Under the pieces are notes generated by a model that worked only from the letters and a program-made list of their open reading frames with translations, made no database searches and was not told the origin of the DNA. The position numbers and the translations under genes are program-made. From Pseudogulbenkiania ferrooxidans 2002 (GTDB lineage: Bacteria; Pseudomonadota; Gammaproteobacteria; Burkholderiales; Chromobacteriaceae), in NCBI RefSeq assembly GCF_000174355.1, contig NZ_ACIS01000003.1, positions 372,001-436,000 on the forward strand: DNA of 64,000 bases. Reading direction: 5' to 3'. Positions within the stretch are counted from its first letter, which is position 1; the number at the start of each line of letters is the position of its first letter. Positions 42,380-52,702 of the stretch are shown here, in pieces.

Positions 42380-43879
42380 TTACAGCTTGCTTTGCGCTAC
42401 ATGCGCGATCAGGTCGTTCACCGACAGGTGCATCTTGGAGACGAAAGCCTGCGGGTAGAGACCCATGCCCAGTACCGTGATAGCCAGGATGGCCAGCACC
42501 AGGAACTCGCGCTTGTTCACATCCTTCATCTCGGCGACGTGGCTGTTGCCGATATCACCGAAGATCACCCGCTTGTACATCCACAGCGTGTAGGCCGCGC
42601 CGAAGATCAGCGTGGTGGCGGCCAGCGCCGCGTACCAGAAGTTCACCTGCACCGCGCCCAGGATCACCATGAACTCGCCGACGAAGCCGGAGGTGGCCGG
42701 CAGACCGGAGTTAGCCATGCCGAACAGCATCATGAAGGCAGCGAAGATCGGCATCTTGTTGGCCACGCCGCCGTAGTCGGCGATGTTGCGGCTGTGCAGA
42801 CGGTCGTACATCACGCCGATGCAGAAGAACATCGCGGCCGACACGAAGCCGTGCGACACCATCTGCACCAGCGCGCCTTCGACGGCCCACTGGTTCATGT
42901 TGGTGCCGAGGAACATGAACATGCCCAGGGTCACGAAGCCCATGTGCGAAATCGACGAGTAGGCCACCAGCTTCTTCATGTCGGACTGCACCAGCGCCAC
43001 CAGGCCGATGTACACCACCGCCACCAGCGACAGCGCCACCATCACCCAGGCCAGTTCGCGCGAAGCGTCCGGCAAGATCGGCAGGGCAAACCGCAGGAAG
43101 CCGTAGGCACCGAGCTTCAGCGTGATCGCCGCCAGCACCATCGAACCGCCGGTCGGCGCTTCAACGTGGGCGTCCGGCAACCAGGTGTGCACCGGCCACA
43201 TCGGCACCTTCACCGCGAACGACAGGAAGAAGGCGACGAACAGCAGCATCTGCACGCTCAGGGCGATCTTCATGTCGTGGAAGGCTAGGATCTCGAAGGT
43301 CTTGCCGGCGTGAAAGTACATGTAGATGAACGCCACCAGCATCAGCAGCGACCCCAACAGGGTGTACAAGAAGAACTTCACCGACGCGTACACGCGGCGC
43401 GGACCACCCCAGACACCGATGATCAGGTACATCGGGATCAGCATCGCCTCGAAGAACACGTAGAACAGCATGGCATCGAGGGAGGCGAACGAGCCGTTGA
43501 TCAGGCCGGACATGATCAGGAACGCGGCCATGTACTGCGCCACGCGCTTCTCGATCACTTCCCAGCCCGCCAGCACCACCATCAGCGTGGTGAAGCTGTT
43601 GAGCACGATGAACAGCATCGAGATGCCATCCACGCCCAGGTGGTAGTTGATGTTGAGCGCCTGGATCCACGGCCGCATTTCTTCAAACTGCATGCCGCCG
43701 TTGAGGTCGTTGAAGCCGGTATACAGCGGCAGCGACACCAGGAAGCCGGCCAGCGACCCGGCCAGGGCCAGCCAACGGGCCAGCGGTGCACGCTGGTCCC
43801 CTCCCGTTGTCAGCACCAGCAACCCGGCCACGATCGGTGTCCAGATCACCAGACTTAACAGATTAGTGAACATAGTCAA
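42380..43879 (-). CDS. nuoM: NADH-quinone oxidoreductase subunit M
   Basis: Second antiporter-like subunit of the complex I membrane arm. The 499-aa product has about 14 membrane segments, the key glutamate region FFEAMLIPMYLIIGVWGGPR, FAVKVPMWPVHTWLPDAHVE, followed by APTGGSMVLAAITLKLGAYG, and VQSDMKKLVAYSSISHMGFV. Gene order nuoL-nuoM-nuoN is conserved, with 36 bases to nuoL. Confidence 0.98.
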   Translation of the reverse strand: MTMFTNLLSLVIWTPIVAGLLVLTTGGDQRAPLARWLALAGSLAGFLVSLPLYTGFNDLNGGMQFEEMRPWIQALNINYHLGVDGISMLFIVLNSFTTLMVVLAGWEVIEKRVAQYMAAFLIMSGLINGSFASLDAMLFYVFFEAMLIPMYLIIGVWGGPRRVYASVKFFLYTLLGSLLMLVAFIYMYFHAGKTFEILAFHDMKIALSVQMLLFVAFFLSFAVKVPMWPVHTWLPDAHVEAPTGGSMVLAAITLKLGAYGFLRFALPILPDASRELAWVMVALSLVAVVYIGLVALVQSDMKKLVAYSSISHMGFVTLGMFMFLGTNMNQWAVEGALVQMVSHGFVSAAMFFCIGVMYDRLHSRNIADYGGVANKMPIFAAFMMLFGMANSGLPATSGFVGEFMVILGAVQVNFWYAALAATTLIFGAAYTLWMYKRVIFGDIGNSHVAEMKDVNKREFLVLAILAITVLGMGLYPQAFVSKMHLSVNDLIAHVAQSKL

Positions 43880-43915
43880 AACCTAAGTTGTTATTCAATT
43901 CCAGTGTATCGACCA

Positions 43916-45967
43916 TCAGCGCAGGATGATCCCGGCGAACCACAGGGTCATCAGCCCCAGCACGCCGATGATCATCGTGGTGGCGTAGCTGTAGATGAAG
44001 CCGGTCTGCAGCTTGCGGGTCAGGCGGGAGAAGACGCCGACCAGCTTGGCCGTCCCGTTCACCATCAGGCCGTCGATCAGCAGCATGTCACCCACTTTCC
44101 AGAACAGGGTGCCCAGCGCGCGCGCACCTTTGGCAAACAGGTTGAAGTACAGATCGTCCAGGTAGTACTTGTTTTCCAGCACCTTGTGCACGGCGCTGAA
44201 CTGCTGCTTGATGGCCGCCGGAATCTGCGGCGCCTTCAGGTAGAAGAACCAGGCCACCACCACGCCGGACAGCGCCAGCCAGAACGGCAGCGTGCTCAGC
44301 GCGTGGACCGCCATCGCCACCGGACCGTGGAATTCTTCGGCCAACTCGTGCATGCCCGGGTGCTTCAGCGCATCGATGGTGATCGCGCCCTTGAAGAAGT
44401 CGCCGAACAGCAGTGGTTCGATGGCGAAGAAGCCGATCAGCACCGACGGGATCGCCAGCGCCAGCAGCGGCAGCGTCACCACCCACGGGCTCTCATGCGG
44501 CTTGTCGTTCGGGCCCAGGCCGTGGTGGTGATCGGTCGACGGCTCCTCGTCGTCATGATCGTCGTCATGGCCGTGGTGCGCGCCATGGTTCTCCATCCAG
44601 CGCTCCTTGCCGTGGAACACCAGGAAGTACATGCGGAAGGAGTAGAACGCGGTCACGAACACACCGATGATCAGCGCCCAGTAGGCCACGCCGGCGAACG
44701 GCAGATGCGAGGCGGCCACGGCTTCGATGATCGAGTCCTTCGAGTAGAAGCCCGAGAAGAACGGCGTGCCGATCAGCGCCAGCGAGCCTATCAGCGAGGT
44801 GATCCAGGTGATCGGCATGTACTTGCGCAGGCCGCCCATGTTGCGCATGTCCTGGTCATGGTGCATGCCCATGATCACCGAACCCGCGCCGAGGAACAGC
44901 AGGGCCTTGAAGAAGGCGTGGGTCATGACGTGGAACATCGCGGCCGAGTAGGCGGAGGCACCCAGCGCCACGGTCATGTAGCCCAGCTGCGACAGCGTGG
45001 AGTACGCCACCACTTTCTTGATGTCGTTCTGCACGATGCCCAGGAAGCCCATGAACAGCGCGGTAATGGTGCCGGAGATCATCACGAAGTTCAGCGCGGT
45101 ATCCGACATCTCGAACAGCGGGCTCATGCGCGACACCATGAACAGACCGGCGGTCACCATGGTCGCGGCGTGAATCAGCGCCGAAATCGGGGTCGGGCCT
45201 TCCATCGAATCGGGCAGCCACACGTGCAGCGGGAACTGTGCCGATTTACCCATCGCGCCGACGAACAGCAGGATGCAGGTCACGGTCATCAGCGACCATT
45301 CGACGCCCGGGAAGATCTGGATGGTCTTGTTGGCCAGCGCCGGCGCGGCGGCGAACACGTCGTTGTAATTCAGCGAGCCGCCAAAGTGAGCCAGCACCAG
45401 GCCGATACCCAGCAGGAAGCCGAAGTCACCCACGCGGTTGACCAGGAAGGCCTTCAGGTTGGCGAAGGTCGCCGTCGGTCGCTTGAACCAGAAGCCGATC
45501 AGCAGGTAGGACACCAGGCCCACCGCCTCCCAGCCAAAGAACAACTGGATGAAGTTGTTGCTCATCACCAGCATCAGCATCGAGAAGGTGAACAGCGAGA
45601 TGTAGCTGAAGAAGCGCTGGTAGCCCGGGTCTTCCTGCATGTAGCCGATGGTGTAGATATGCACCATCAGCGATACACAGCTCACCACCACCATCATCAT
45701 GGCGGTCAGCTTATCCACCAGGAAACCGACCGCATACTCGTGGCCACCGACGGTCAGCCAGGTGTACACCGAGCCGTTGAAGACTTCCGTCTGACCGGAG
45801 ATGAAGCCGGACAGCACCTTGAGCGACAGGACCGCCGAAACGGCCACCCCCAGAATGGTCACGACGTGTGAGGCACGACGTCCGATGGCCCATCCAAACA
45901 AGCCCGCTATGAGAGACCCGGCCAGCGGCGCGAGTGCAATCAGCAGGTATAAGCTTTTCATATCCAT
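43916..45967 (-). CDS. nuoL: NADH-quinone oxidoreductase subunit L
   Basis: Distal antiporter-like subunit with the long lateral helix at its C-terminus. The 683-aa product starts MDMKSLYLLIALAPLAGSLI, and has the conserved LFFGWEAVGLVSYLLIGFWF, FPLHVWLPDSMEGPTPISAL and IVQNDIKKVVAYSTLSQLGY. A His/Asp-rich loop (HGAHHGHDDDHDDEEPSTDH) lies at about 460-490. It contains a TTCGGCCAAC motif. Confidence 0.98.
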   Translation of the reverse strand: MDMKSLYLLIALAPLAGSLIAGLFGWAIGRRASHVVTILGVAVSAVLSLKVLSGFISGQTEVFNGSVYTWLTVGGHEYAVGFLVDKLTAMMMVVVSCVSLMVHIYTIGYMQEDPGYQRFFSYISLFTFSMLMLVMSNNFIQLFFGWEAVGLVSYLLIGFWFKRPTATFANLKAFLVNRVGDFGFLLGIGLVLAHFGGSLNYNDVFAAAPALANKTIQIFPGVEWSLMTVTCILLFVGAMGKSAQFPLHVWLPDSMEGPTPISALIHAATMVTAGLFMVSRMSPLFEMSDTALNFVMISGTITALFMGFLGIVQNDIKKVVAYSTLSQLGYMTVALGASAYSAAMFHVMTHAFFKALLFLGAGSVIMGMHHDQDMRNMGGLRKYMPITWITSLIGSLALIGTPFFSGFYSKDSIIEAVAASHLPFAGVAYWALIIGVFVTAFYSFRMYFLVFHGKERWMENHGAHHGHDDDHDDEEPSTDHHHGLGPNDKPHESPWVVTLPLLALAIPSVLIGFFAIEPLLFGDFFKGAITIDALKHPGMHELAEEFHGPVAMAVHALSTLPFWLALSGVVVAWFFYLKAPQIPAAIKQQFSAVHKVLENKYYLDDLYFNLFAKGARALGTLFWKVGDMLLIDGLMVNGTAKLVGVFSRLTRKLQTGFIYSYATTMIIGVLGLMTLWFAGIILR
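44336..44345 (+). repeat. TTCGGCCAAC motif copy
   Basis: Exact 10-mer in nuoL; the coding strand reads TTG GCC GAA (Leu-Ala-Glu). Confidence 0.7.
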
Positions 45968-46001
45968 GCTTTGTGCTTTGTAGTTTGGTATCCGGTTTGT
46001 C

Positions 46002-46307
46002 TTAGCCCTTGAGGCTGCCCAAGTCTTCGACGTTGATGGTCTGCAGATTGCGGAACAGCACCACCAGGATCGCCAGACCGATGGCAGACTCAGCGGCCGC
46101 CACGGTCAGGATGAAGAAGACGAAAATCTGCCCTGCCGTATCCGACAGGTAATGCGAGAACGCGATGAAGTTGAAGTTCACCGCGAGCAGCATCAGCTCG
46201 ATAGCCATCAGGAGAACGATCACGTTCTTCCTGTTCAGAAAGATGCCCAGCACACTGATAGCAAACAGGATTGCGGCCAGCACCAGGAAGTGAGTCAGCG
46301 TCAGCAC
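46002..46307 (-). CDS. nuoK: NADH-quinone oxidoreductase subunit K
   Basis: Small membrane subunit of complex I with three helices and the two buried glutamates ([20 protein letters not shown] and [18 protein letters not shown]). 101 residues, typical length. It uses a GTG start at 46307 with a strong GGGAGGAA ribosome site just upstream. Confidence 0.97.
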   Translation of the reverse strand: MLTLTHFLVLAAILFAISVLGIFLNRKNVIVLLMAIELMLLAVNFNFIAFSHYLSDTAGQIFVFFILTVAAAESAIGLAILVVLFRNLQTINVEDLGSLKG

Positions 46308-46333
46308 GTTTCCTCCCTTATGTTGTTCGGCCG

Positions 46334-46981
46334 TCAGGCCTGTTGATCAGCGGACTCGGCTTCAGCAACCGGTTCCGAACGTTTTACGGCAGCCATCTTC
46401 ACCAGGCGTACACGGTCGTCGCGACGAACCACGACCTGATCGCCGGGATTCACGAACTTGGTGTCCTTGCGCTTGCGCATGGTCAGCGCGATCGCAGCCA
46501 CCATGCCGACCAGCAGCACTACGGCGGCCAGTTCGAACGGCCACAGGTAGGTGGTATAGATCAGGCGGCCCAGTTCGCGGATGTTGCTGGCGTCAGCCGC
46601 CAGCGGCGCAGCACCCTTGTAGCTGCCGAGGCTGGCTTCCGGGCTCATCAGGATCAGCACCATCTCGCCGACCATGATCAGACCGACCGTACCGGCCAGA
46701 GGCGCATTCTTCCAGAAGCCTTCACGCAGCTTCTCGAAGTTGATGTCGAGCATCATCACCACGAACAGGAACAGCACCATCACCGCGCCGACATAGACCA
46801 GCACCAGCGAAATAGCGAGGAACTCCGACTCCAGCAGCAGCCAGTGGCCGGCGCTGGTGAAGAACGCCAGCACCAGATACAGCGCGGCGTGCACCGGGTT
46901 CTTGGCCGTAATGACGCGGAGCCCGGCGAAGATCAGGATCGCCGACAGCACATAGAAAACGACGGTAGGAAAACTCATCAC
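46334..46981 (-). CDS. nuoJ: NADH-quinone oxidoreductase subunit J
   Basis: Membrane subunit of complex I carrying the pi-bulge helix. The 215-aa product has five hydrophobic segments, including [20 protein letters not shown] and [20 protein letters not shown], and a hydrophilic C-terminal tail of about 45 residues. It lies 6 bases after nuoI and 26 before nuoK. Confidence 0.97.
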   Translation of the reverse strand: MMSFPTVVFYVLSAILIFAGLRVITAKNPVHAALYLVLAFFTSAGHWLLLESEFLAISLVLVYVGAVMVLFLFVVMMLDINFEKLREGFWKNAPLAGTVGLIMVGEMVLILMSPEASLGSYKGAAPLAADASNIRELGRLIYTTYLWPFELAAVVLLVGMVAAIALTMRKRKDTKFVNPGDQVVVRRDDRVRLVKMAAVKRSEPVAEAESADQQA

Positions 46982-46987
46982 ACCCCC

Positions 46988-47476
46988 TTAGCGATACTTG
47001 GCATCAGCCGCCTTGCGGGCGGCAATCTCGGACTCGTACTTGTCACCGATGGCCAGCAGCATGGGCTTGGTGTAGTAGAGGTCGCCACGCTTTTCGCCGT
47101 GATACTCGAAAATGTGGGTTTCCACGATGGCATCCACCGGACAGGCCTCTTCGCAGAAGCCGCAGAAGATGCACTTGGTCAGATCGATGTCGTAGCGCGA
47201 GGTACGGCGGGTGCCGTCGTCACGCTGCTCCGACTCGATGGTGATCGCCATCGCCGGGCAAACCGCCTCGCACAGTTTGCAGGCGATGCAGCGCTCTTCA
47301 CCGTTGGCGTAGCGGCGCTGGGCGTGCAGGCCACGGAAGCGAGGCGACAGCGGCGTCTTCTCTTCCGGGAACTGCACGGTAATCTTGCGTGCGAAGAAGT
47401 GACGACCCGTCAACATCAGGCCCTGCACCAACTCCACCAGCAAGAACGTTTTGAAAAAATTGCGAATCGTATCCAT
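46988..47476 (-). CDS. nuoI: NADH-quinone oxidoreductase subunit I
   Basis: Peripheral-arm ferredoxin-like subunit holding clusters N6a and N6b. The 162-aa product starts [20 protein letters not shown] and has two [4Fe-4S] motifs, [18 protein letters not shown] and [21 protein letters not shown] 47476 gives the standard 162-aa length; a GTG at 47485 would add three residues. Confidence 0.97.
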   Translation of the reverse strand: MDTIRNFFKTFLLVELVQGLMLTGRHFFARKITVQFPEEKTPLSPRFRGLHAQRRYANGEERCIACKLCEAVCPAMAITIESEQRDDGTRRTSRYDIDLTKCIFCGFCEEACPVDAIVETHIFEYHGEKRGDLYYTKPMLLAIGDKYESEIAARKAADAKYR

Positions 47477-47495
47477 GCTCTTCACCTAACCCGTA

Positions 47496-48545
47496 TCAGT
47501 TCCAGAGCGTCAACGGGCTCATCATCCACACGCCGACGACAAATACCCAAACCAGCGTGACCGGAATGAACACCTTCCAGCCCAGACGCATGATCTGGTC
47601 GTAGCGGTAACGCGGGAAGGTCGCGCGGAACCACAGGAAGCAGAACAGAACCAGCGAGATCTTCAGCGCCATCCAGATGAAGCCGGAGGCTCCGAGCACA
47701 CCCCACGATGCCGGGAACGGCGACAGCCAGCCCCCCAGGAACATCAGCGAGGTCATTGCCGCGACCAGAATCATGTTGGCGTATTCGGCGAGGAAGAACA
47801 CGGCAAAGGCCATGCCAGAATATTCCACGTGGAAACCAGCCACGATCTCGGACTCACCCTCGGCCACGTCGAACGGGGCGCGGTTGGTCTCGGCGACACC
47901 GGAGATCAGGTAGACGATGAACAGCGGGAACAGCGGCAGCCAGTTCCACGACAGCGCCGAGCCACCGGCCACGCCATGCCCCTGTTGGTTGACGATGTCG
48001 ACCAGGTTCAGGCTGCCGCTCACCATCAGCACGCCCACCAGGGCGAAGCCCATGGCGATTTCGTACGACACGATCTGTGCCGCCGAACGCAGCGCGCCCA
48101 AGAACGAATACTTCGAGTTGGCGGCCCAGCCGGCGATGATCACGCCGTACACGCCCATCGAGGTGATGGCCATGATATACAGCAGCGAGGCGTTGGTATT
48201 CGCCAGCACCAGCTTGTCGGTGAACGGCACCACCGCCCAGGCGGCCAGCGCCGGACCGATCGACAGCACCGGCGCCAGCAGGAACAGGCCCTTGCTGGAC
48301 TGGGTCGGGAGAATGATCTCCTTCAGCAGCAGCTTGATGCCGTCGGCCAGCGGTTGCAGCAGGCCGAAGTAGCCGACCCGGTTCGGGCCGATACGCACCT
48401 GCATGTAACCGATCACCTTGCGTTCGGCCAACGTGAGGTAGGCCACCGCACCCATCATCGGCGCCACGATGGCGACGATCTTGAGCAGGGTCCACACGGT
48501 GAGCCCCGCCTCATTGCCAAGAATGCCTTGCAAGAACTCCATCAT
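47496..48545 (-). CDS. nuoH: NADH-quinone oxidoreductase subunit H
   Basis: Membrane subunit forming the quinone entry site with nuoB and nuoD. The 349-aa product has about eight helices and the conserved loops [35 protein letters not shown] and [20 protein letters not shown]. It follows nuoG without a gap. A TTCGGCCAAC motif lies at the AERK segment. Confidence 0.98.
   Translation of the reverse strand: MMEFLQGILGNEAGLTVWTLLKIVAIVAPMMGAVAYLTLAERKVIGYMQVRIGPNRVGYFGLLQPLADGIKLLLKEIILPTQSSKGLFLLAPVLSIGPALAAWAVVPFTDKLVLANTNASLLYIMAITSMGVYGVIIAGWAANSKYSFLGALRSAAQIVSYEIAMGFALVGVLMVSGSLNLVDIVNQQGHGVAGGSALSWNWLPLFPLFIVYLISGVAETNRAPFDVAEGESEIVAGFHVEYSGMAFAVFFLAEYANMILVAAMTSLMFLGGWLSPFPASWGVLGASGFIWMALKISLVLFCFLWFRATFPRYRYDQIMRLGWKVFIPVTLVWVFVVGVWMMSPLTLWN
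48423..48432 (+). repeat. TTCGGCCAAC motif copy
   Basis: Exact 10-mer in nuoH; the coding strand reads TTG GCC GAA (Leu-Ala-Glu) in a highly conserved loop. Confidence 0.7.
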
Positions 48546-50903
48546 TTACCCCTGCTTGATCTCGATCGGGTCAAACATGCCGCCCAGTACGATGGTGGTC
48601 GGATGCGCGGTGGCCAGGCGTACGACGCCGGCCGGCAGCGCAGCGTCGGCCTCCAGCGCCACACGCACCTGGCCCTCGCCCTGCTTCAGCACCACGACGG
48701 CGCCGGACTGCACGCCGGCGGCGTCCAGCACGCTCTGCGCCGCATGCGCCACCGGCACGGCGGCGGCACGCGTCGCCTGCAGCGACGAGGCGCGGCGGCA
48801 GATAGCATCGGCCTGGTACAGCGGCACTTCGCCGACGCGCACCAGCGCGGAGGCGGCGGGCTGCACGTTGGCCGAAACGGAGGCCAGCACATTGTTCAGG
48901 CTCGGTGCGATCTCGCCCTTGCCCTGCCATTCGGCACGGACTTCTTCGACACTGGTGTACTCGAAGCCGGACAGGCCGAGCATGTTGCCCAGCACGCGCA
49001 GCACCTTCCATGCCGGGCGCGCTTCACCCTGCGGGCGCACCACGCCGTTGAAGGTCTGCAGGCGGCCTTCCATGTTGACGAAGGAACCGGCGGTCTCAGA
49101 GAACGGCGCGATCGGCAGCAGCACGTCGGCGTAATCGAGCAGGCCCTCGGCCTTGAACGCGGTCAGCGCGATCACGGTCTCGGCCGACTTCATCGCGGCG
49201 ACGGCGGCTTGCGGGTTGTAACTGTCGAATTCGACTTCGGTGTTCAGCAGCACGTAGGCCTTGCGCGGCTCGGCAATCATCTGCTGGGCGTTGAGACCCG
49301 CCGATACGGCGGCACCGAAGACACCGCGCGTCGGCACGGCACCGACCAGTTCGGCGCCAACGCTGTTGGCGGCCTCGGCCAGCACGCCGAAGCGGGCGCC
49401 GCTCAGACGGGCGATTTCCTGCGCCAGCGACAACAGTTCGGAGAACGCCGGATGATGTTGAGCGACGTTGCCCAGCACCACCGAAGCGGTCTCGGCGCCA
49501 CACAGGCTATCGGCGATACGCTGCGCGTCGGCCGACACGGTCACCGCGGCCAGATCGATCGCACTCTCGCCCGACTTGATCGCCACCACGGCTTTCAGCA
49601 CCTGGGCCAGCGCGTTCACCAGCGCCTGCGGCGAGACGATCAGCTTGGCGTTGAGCTTGGTCAGCAATGCGTCGTCGGCAACGTGGATGACATTGAGCTC
49701 GCTGCCCTTCTTCACCGCTTGGCGCAGACGCGAGGCCAAGAGCGGCTGCTCCTGGCGCTGCGTGCTGCCCACTACCAGCACGGACTTGGCCGAAGCCAGC
49801 TCGACGATGCTGGAGCCCAACCACAGCGCGCCCTGCTGGGCGGCGTCGGCGCGGAAATCGGAACGGCGCAGACGGTAGTCGACGTTGTTCACGCCGAAGC
49901 TGCGCGCCAGTTTCTGCACCATGAACAGTTCTTCGGTGGTGCTGTGCGGGCTGGCCAGCACGCCGATGGCGTCCTTGCCATGATCGCGAGACACGCCGTT
50001 CAGGCCCTTGACCACGTATTCCAGCGCGGTCTGCCAGTCGGCTTCGTGCCACTTGCCGTCGTGCTTGATCATCGGCTTCTGCAGACGCTCGGCACTGTTC
50101 AGGCCTTCGTAGGAGAAGCGGTCACGGTCGGCGATCCAGCATTCGTTGATGTCTTCGTTCTCGAGCGGCAGCACACGCATCACCTGGTTGCCCTTGACCT
50201 GAACGATCAGGTTGGCGCCGAGGCCGTCGTGCGGGCTTACCGACTTGCGGCGCGACAGCTCCCAGGCGCGGGTGCTGTAACGGAACGGTTTCGAGGTCAG
50301 CGCGCCGACCGGGCACAGGTCGATCACGTTGCCGGAAATTTCCGAATCCACGGTCTTGCCGAGGAAAGGCAGGATTTCCGAGAACTCGCTGCGGTTGGCC
50401 ATGCCGATTTCCTGGAAACCGCCGATTTCCTCGGTAAAGCGCACACAACGGGTGCAATGGATGCAGCGGCTCATTTCCTCAGCGGAAACCAGCGGCCCCA
50501 TGTCCTTGCCCACCACCACGCGCTTCTCTTCCTGGTAGCGCGAAGCGGAATTGCCATAGCCCACGGCGAGATCCTGCAGCTGGCATTCGCCGCCCTGGTC
50601 GCAGATCGGGCAATCCAGCGGGTGGTTGATCAGCAGGAACTCCATCACCCCGGCCTGGGCCTTCTTGGCCATGTCGGAGTGGGTGTGCACCTTCATGCCA
50701 TCCGTCACCGGAGTGGCACAGGCCGGCAGCGGCTTGGGAGCCTTCTCTACCTCGACCAGGCACATGCGGCAGTTGGCCGCGATGGAGAGTTTCTTGTGGT
50801 AACAAAAGTGAGGGATGTACGTGCCCACCGAGTGGGCCGCATCCATGACGGTGCTTCCCTGCGGGACCGTCAGTTTCTTACCGTCGATTTCAATTTCAAG
50901 CAT
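48546..50903 (-). CDS. nuoG: NADH-quinone oxidoreductase subunit G
   Basis: Largest peripheral-arm subunit, carrying N1b, N4 and N5. The 785-aa product has the N-terminal [2Fe-2S] cysteines (IPHFCYHKKLSIAANCRMCL), the N5 region HPLDCPICDQGGECQLQDLA, the N4 region RCIHCTRCVRF, then a degenerate molybdopterin-oxidoreductase-like domain. Length is shorter than the E. coli subunit and typical for beta-proteobacteria. Confidence 0.97.
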   Translation of the reverse strand: MLEIEIDGKKLTVPQGSTVMDAAHSVGTYIPHFCYHKKLSIAANCRMCLVEVEKAPKPLPACATPVTDGMKVHTHSDMAKKAQAGVMEFLLINHPLDCPICDQGGECQLQDLAVGYGNSASRYQEEKRVVVGKDMGPLVSAEEMSRCIHCTRCVRFTEEIGGFQEIGMANRSEFSEILPFLGKTVDSEISGNVIDLCPVGALTSKPFRYSTRAWELSRRKSVSPHDGLGANLIVQVKGNQVMRVLPLENEDINECWIADRDRFSYEGLNSAERLQKPMIKHDGKWHEADWQTALEYVVKGLNGVSRDHGKDAIGVLASPHSTTEELFMVQKLARSFGVNNVDYRLRRSDFRADAAQQGALWLGSSIVELASAKSVLVVGSTQRQEQPLLASRLRQAVKKGSELNVIHVADDALLTKLNAKLIVSPQALVNALAQVLKAVVAIKSGESAIDLAAVTVSADAQRIADSLCGAETASVVLGNVAQHHPAFSELLSLAQEIARLSGARFGVLAEAANSVGAELVGAVPTRGVFGAAVSAGLNAQQMIAEPRKAYVLLNTEVEFDSYNPQAAVAAMKSAETVIALTAFKAEGLLDYADVLLPIAPFSETAGSFVNMEGRLQTFNGVVRPQGEARPAWKVLRVLGNMLGLSGFEYTSVEEVRAEWQGKGEIAPSLNNVLASVSANVQPAASALVRVGEVPLYQADAICRRASSLQATRAAAVPVAHAAQSVLDAAGVQSGAVVVLKQGEGQVRVALEADAALPAGVVRLATAHPTTIVLGGMFDPIEIKQG
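48867..48876 (-). repeat. TTCGGCCAAC motif copy
   Basis: Exact 10-mer in nuoG in the sense direction, coding Ser-Ala-Asn. Confidence 0.65.
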
Positions 50904-50906
50904 CGC

Positions 50907-52202
50907 TCAACACCATTTGTGGTCCACCAAGGTCTTTCCGTGTTCGATCGCGTATTCGAACTCGTGACGGAAATGCTTGGTGAAACTGCGAACCGGGAAC
51001 ACCGCGGCATCGGCCAGGGCGCAGATGGTGCGGCCCGCCATGTTGTTGCCAACGGAATCCAGAAGCTCCAGATCGCCCGGACGGCCTTCGCCGTTGGCGA
51101 TGCGATGGATCACGCGATAGAGCCAGCCGGTGCCTTCACGGCACGGCGTGCACTGACCGCAAGACTCTTCGTGGTAGAAGTAGGCCAGACGCTCCAGCGC
51201 CTTGATCATGCACACGTCTTCGTTCATCACGATCACGGCACCGGAGCCCAGCATGGAGCCGGCCTTGCTGATGCTGTCGTAATCCATGGTGCAGCTCATC
51301 ATGATCTCGGCCGGCAGAATCGGCGCGGACGAACCGCCCGGGATCACCGCCTTGAGCTTCTTGCCGTCCCTCATGCCGCCTGCCATTTCCAGCAGCGTCG
51401 AGAACGGGGTGCCGAGCGGAATCTCGTAGTTGCCCGGACGATTGACGTGACCGGAGACCGAGAACAGCTTGGTGCCGCCGTTGTTCGGCTTGCCCGCTTC
51501 GAGGAACTTCTGCGCGCCGTCGCGGATGATGAACGGCACCGAGGCGAACGACTCGGTGTTGTTGATGGTGGTCGGCTTTCCGTAGAGGCCGAAGCTAGCC
51601 GGGAACGGCGGCTTGAAGCGCGGCTGGCCTTTCTTGCCTTCCAGCGACTCCAGCAACGCGGTTTCCTCGCCGCAGATGTAGGCACCGTAGCCGTGGTGGG
51701 CGTACAGCTCGAAGCTGAAGTCGGTGCCGAGGATGTGCTGGCCAAGGAAGCCGGCCTTGCGGGCCTCTTCCAGCGCTTCTTCGAAACGCTGGTACTCGGC
51801 GAAGACCTCGCCGTGGATGTAGTTGTAGCCGGCCTTGGTGCCCATCGCGTAACCGGCGATGATCATGCCTTCGATCAGCGCGTGCGGGTTGAAGCGCAGG
51901 ATGTCGCGGTCCTTGAAGGTGCCCGGCTCGCCCTCGTCGGTATTGCACACGACGTACTTGTCGCCCGGGAACGAACGCGGCATGAAGCTCCACTTCAGGC
52001 CGGTCGGGAAGCCGGCACCGCCACGACCGCGCAGGCCGGAGTTCTTCACCTCGGCGATCACGTCTTCCTGCGGCAGCTTGCTGTCGAGAATCTTGCGCAG
52101 CGCCTGGTAGCCGCCACGTGCCACGTAGGCATCGAGGCGCCAGGCATCGGCGGCGGCCGTGTCCACCCCGTCGAAAATCACACCATTGACGAAGACTGCC
52201 AT
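50907..52202 (-). CDS. nuoF: NADH-quinone oxidoreductase subunit F
   Basis: NADH- and FMN-binding subunit with cluster N3. The 431-aa product has the nucleotide-binding [52 protein letters not shown] and the cluster motif [15 protein letters not shown] with a further Cys in [10 protein letters not shown]. It overlaps nuoE by one base. Confidence 0.98.
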   Translation of the reverse strand: MAVFVNGVIFDGVDTAAADAWRLDAYVARGGYQALRKILDSKLPQEDVIAEVKNSGLRGRGGAGFPTGLKWSFMPRSFPGDKYVVCNTDEGEPGTFKDRDILRFNPHALIEGMIIAGYAMGTKAGYNYIHGEVFAEYQRFEEALEEARKAGFLGQHILGTDFSFELYAHHGYGAYICGEETALLESLEGKKGQPRFKPPFPASFGLYGKPTTINNTESFASVPFIIRDGAQKFLEAGKPNNGGTKLFSVSGHVNRPGNYEIPLGTPFSTLLEMAGGMRDGKKLKAVIPGGSSAPILPAEIMMSCTMDYDSISKAGSMLGSGAVIVMNEDVCMIKALERLAYFYHEESCGQCTPCREGTGWLYRVIHRIANGEGRPGDLELLDSVGNNMAGRTICALADAAVFPVRSFTKHFRHEFEYAIEHGKTLVDHKWC

Positions 52203-52702
52203 TATTTCAACTCCGCCAGTTTTTTATCGATAGCTTCGGGCGTCATGAAGCTGCACATGCTGTGGTTGTTCACCAGCAGCACCGGCGCATCGCCACAGGC
52301 ACCCATGCACTCCCCTTCCAGCAGGGTGTACATGCCGTCGGTACTGGTTTCGCCGATGGCGATGCCCAGCTTGCCCGAGATGTACTCGGCCGCGTTGACG
52401 CCGCCGGACAGGGCACAGGGCAGGTTGGTACAGACGGTGATTTTGTATTTGCCCACCGGCTTCATGTCATACATGTTGTAGAAGGTGGCGACTTCGTAGG
52501 CAGCTACCGGGGGAATTTCCAGGTAGTTGGCGACGAACTCGATCACCTCTTGATTCAGGCAGCGGGCTTCCGGGGTTTCACCGGTGGAACGCCGCTCTTC
52601 CAGCGCGATGCGCAGAGCGCCCATGACGGCGGAGCGCTTCTGGTCGGCCGGATATTTGGCGACCTCGCGGTCGATCAAGGCAAGCGATTGTGCGGACAGC
52701 AT
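52202..52702 (-). CDS. nuoE: NADH-quinone oxidoreductase subunit E
   Basis: Thioredoxin-fold subunit holding the [2Fe-2S] cluster N1a. The 166-aa product has the four cysteines in [12 protein letters not shown] and [17 protein letters not shown], and EVATFYNMY earlier. It overlaps nuoD and nuoF by one base each, so translation is coupled. Confidence 0.97.
   Translation of the reverse strand: MLSAQSLALIDREVAKYPADQKRSAVMGALRIALEERRSTGETPEARCLNQEVIEFVANYLEIPPVAAYEVATFYNMYDMKPVGKYKITVCTNLPCALSGGVNAAEYISGKLGIAIGETSTDGMYTLLEGECMGACGDAPVLLVNNHSMCSFMTPEAIDKKLAELK

Noticed and set aside
43904-45871. A 655-codon plus-strand open frame opposite nuoL
   Set aside because: Antisense shadow with a His/Gln/Arg-biased composition and no ribosome site; nuoL explains the region.
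47829-52481. A 1550-codon plus-strand open frame across nuoH, nuoG, nuoF and nuoE
   Set aside because: It is the antisense shadow of GC-rich nuo genes whose minus-strand frames carry all complex I motifs. Its translation is His/Gln/Asp/Arg-rich and shows no domain.
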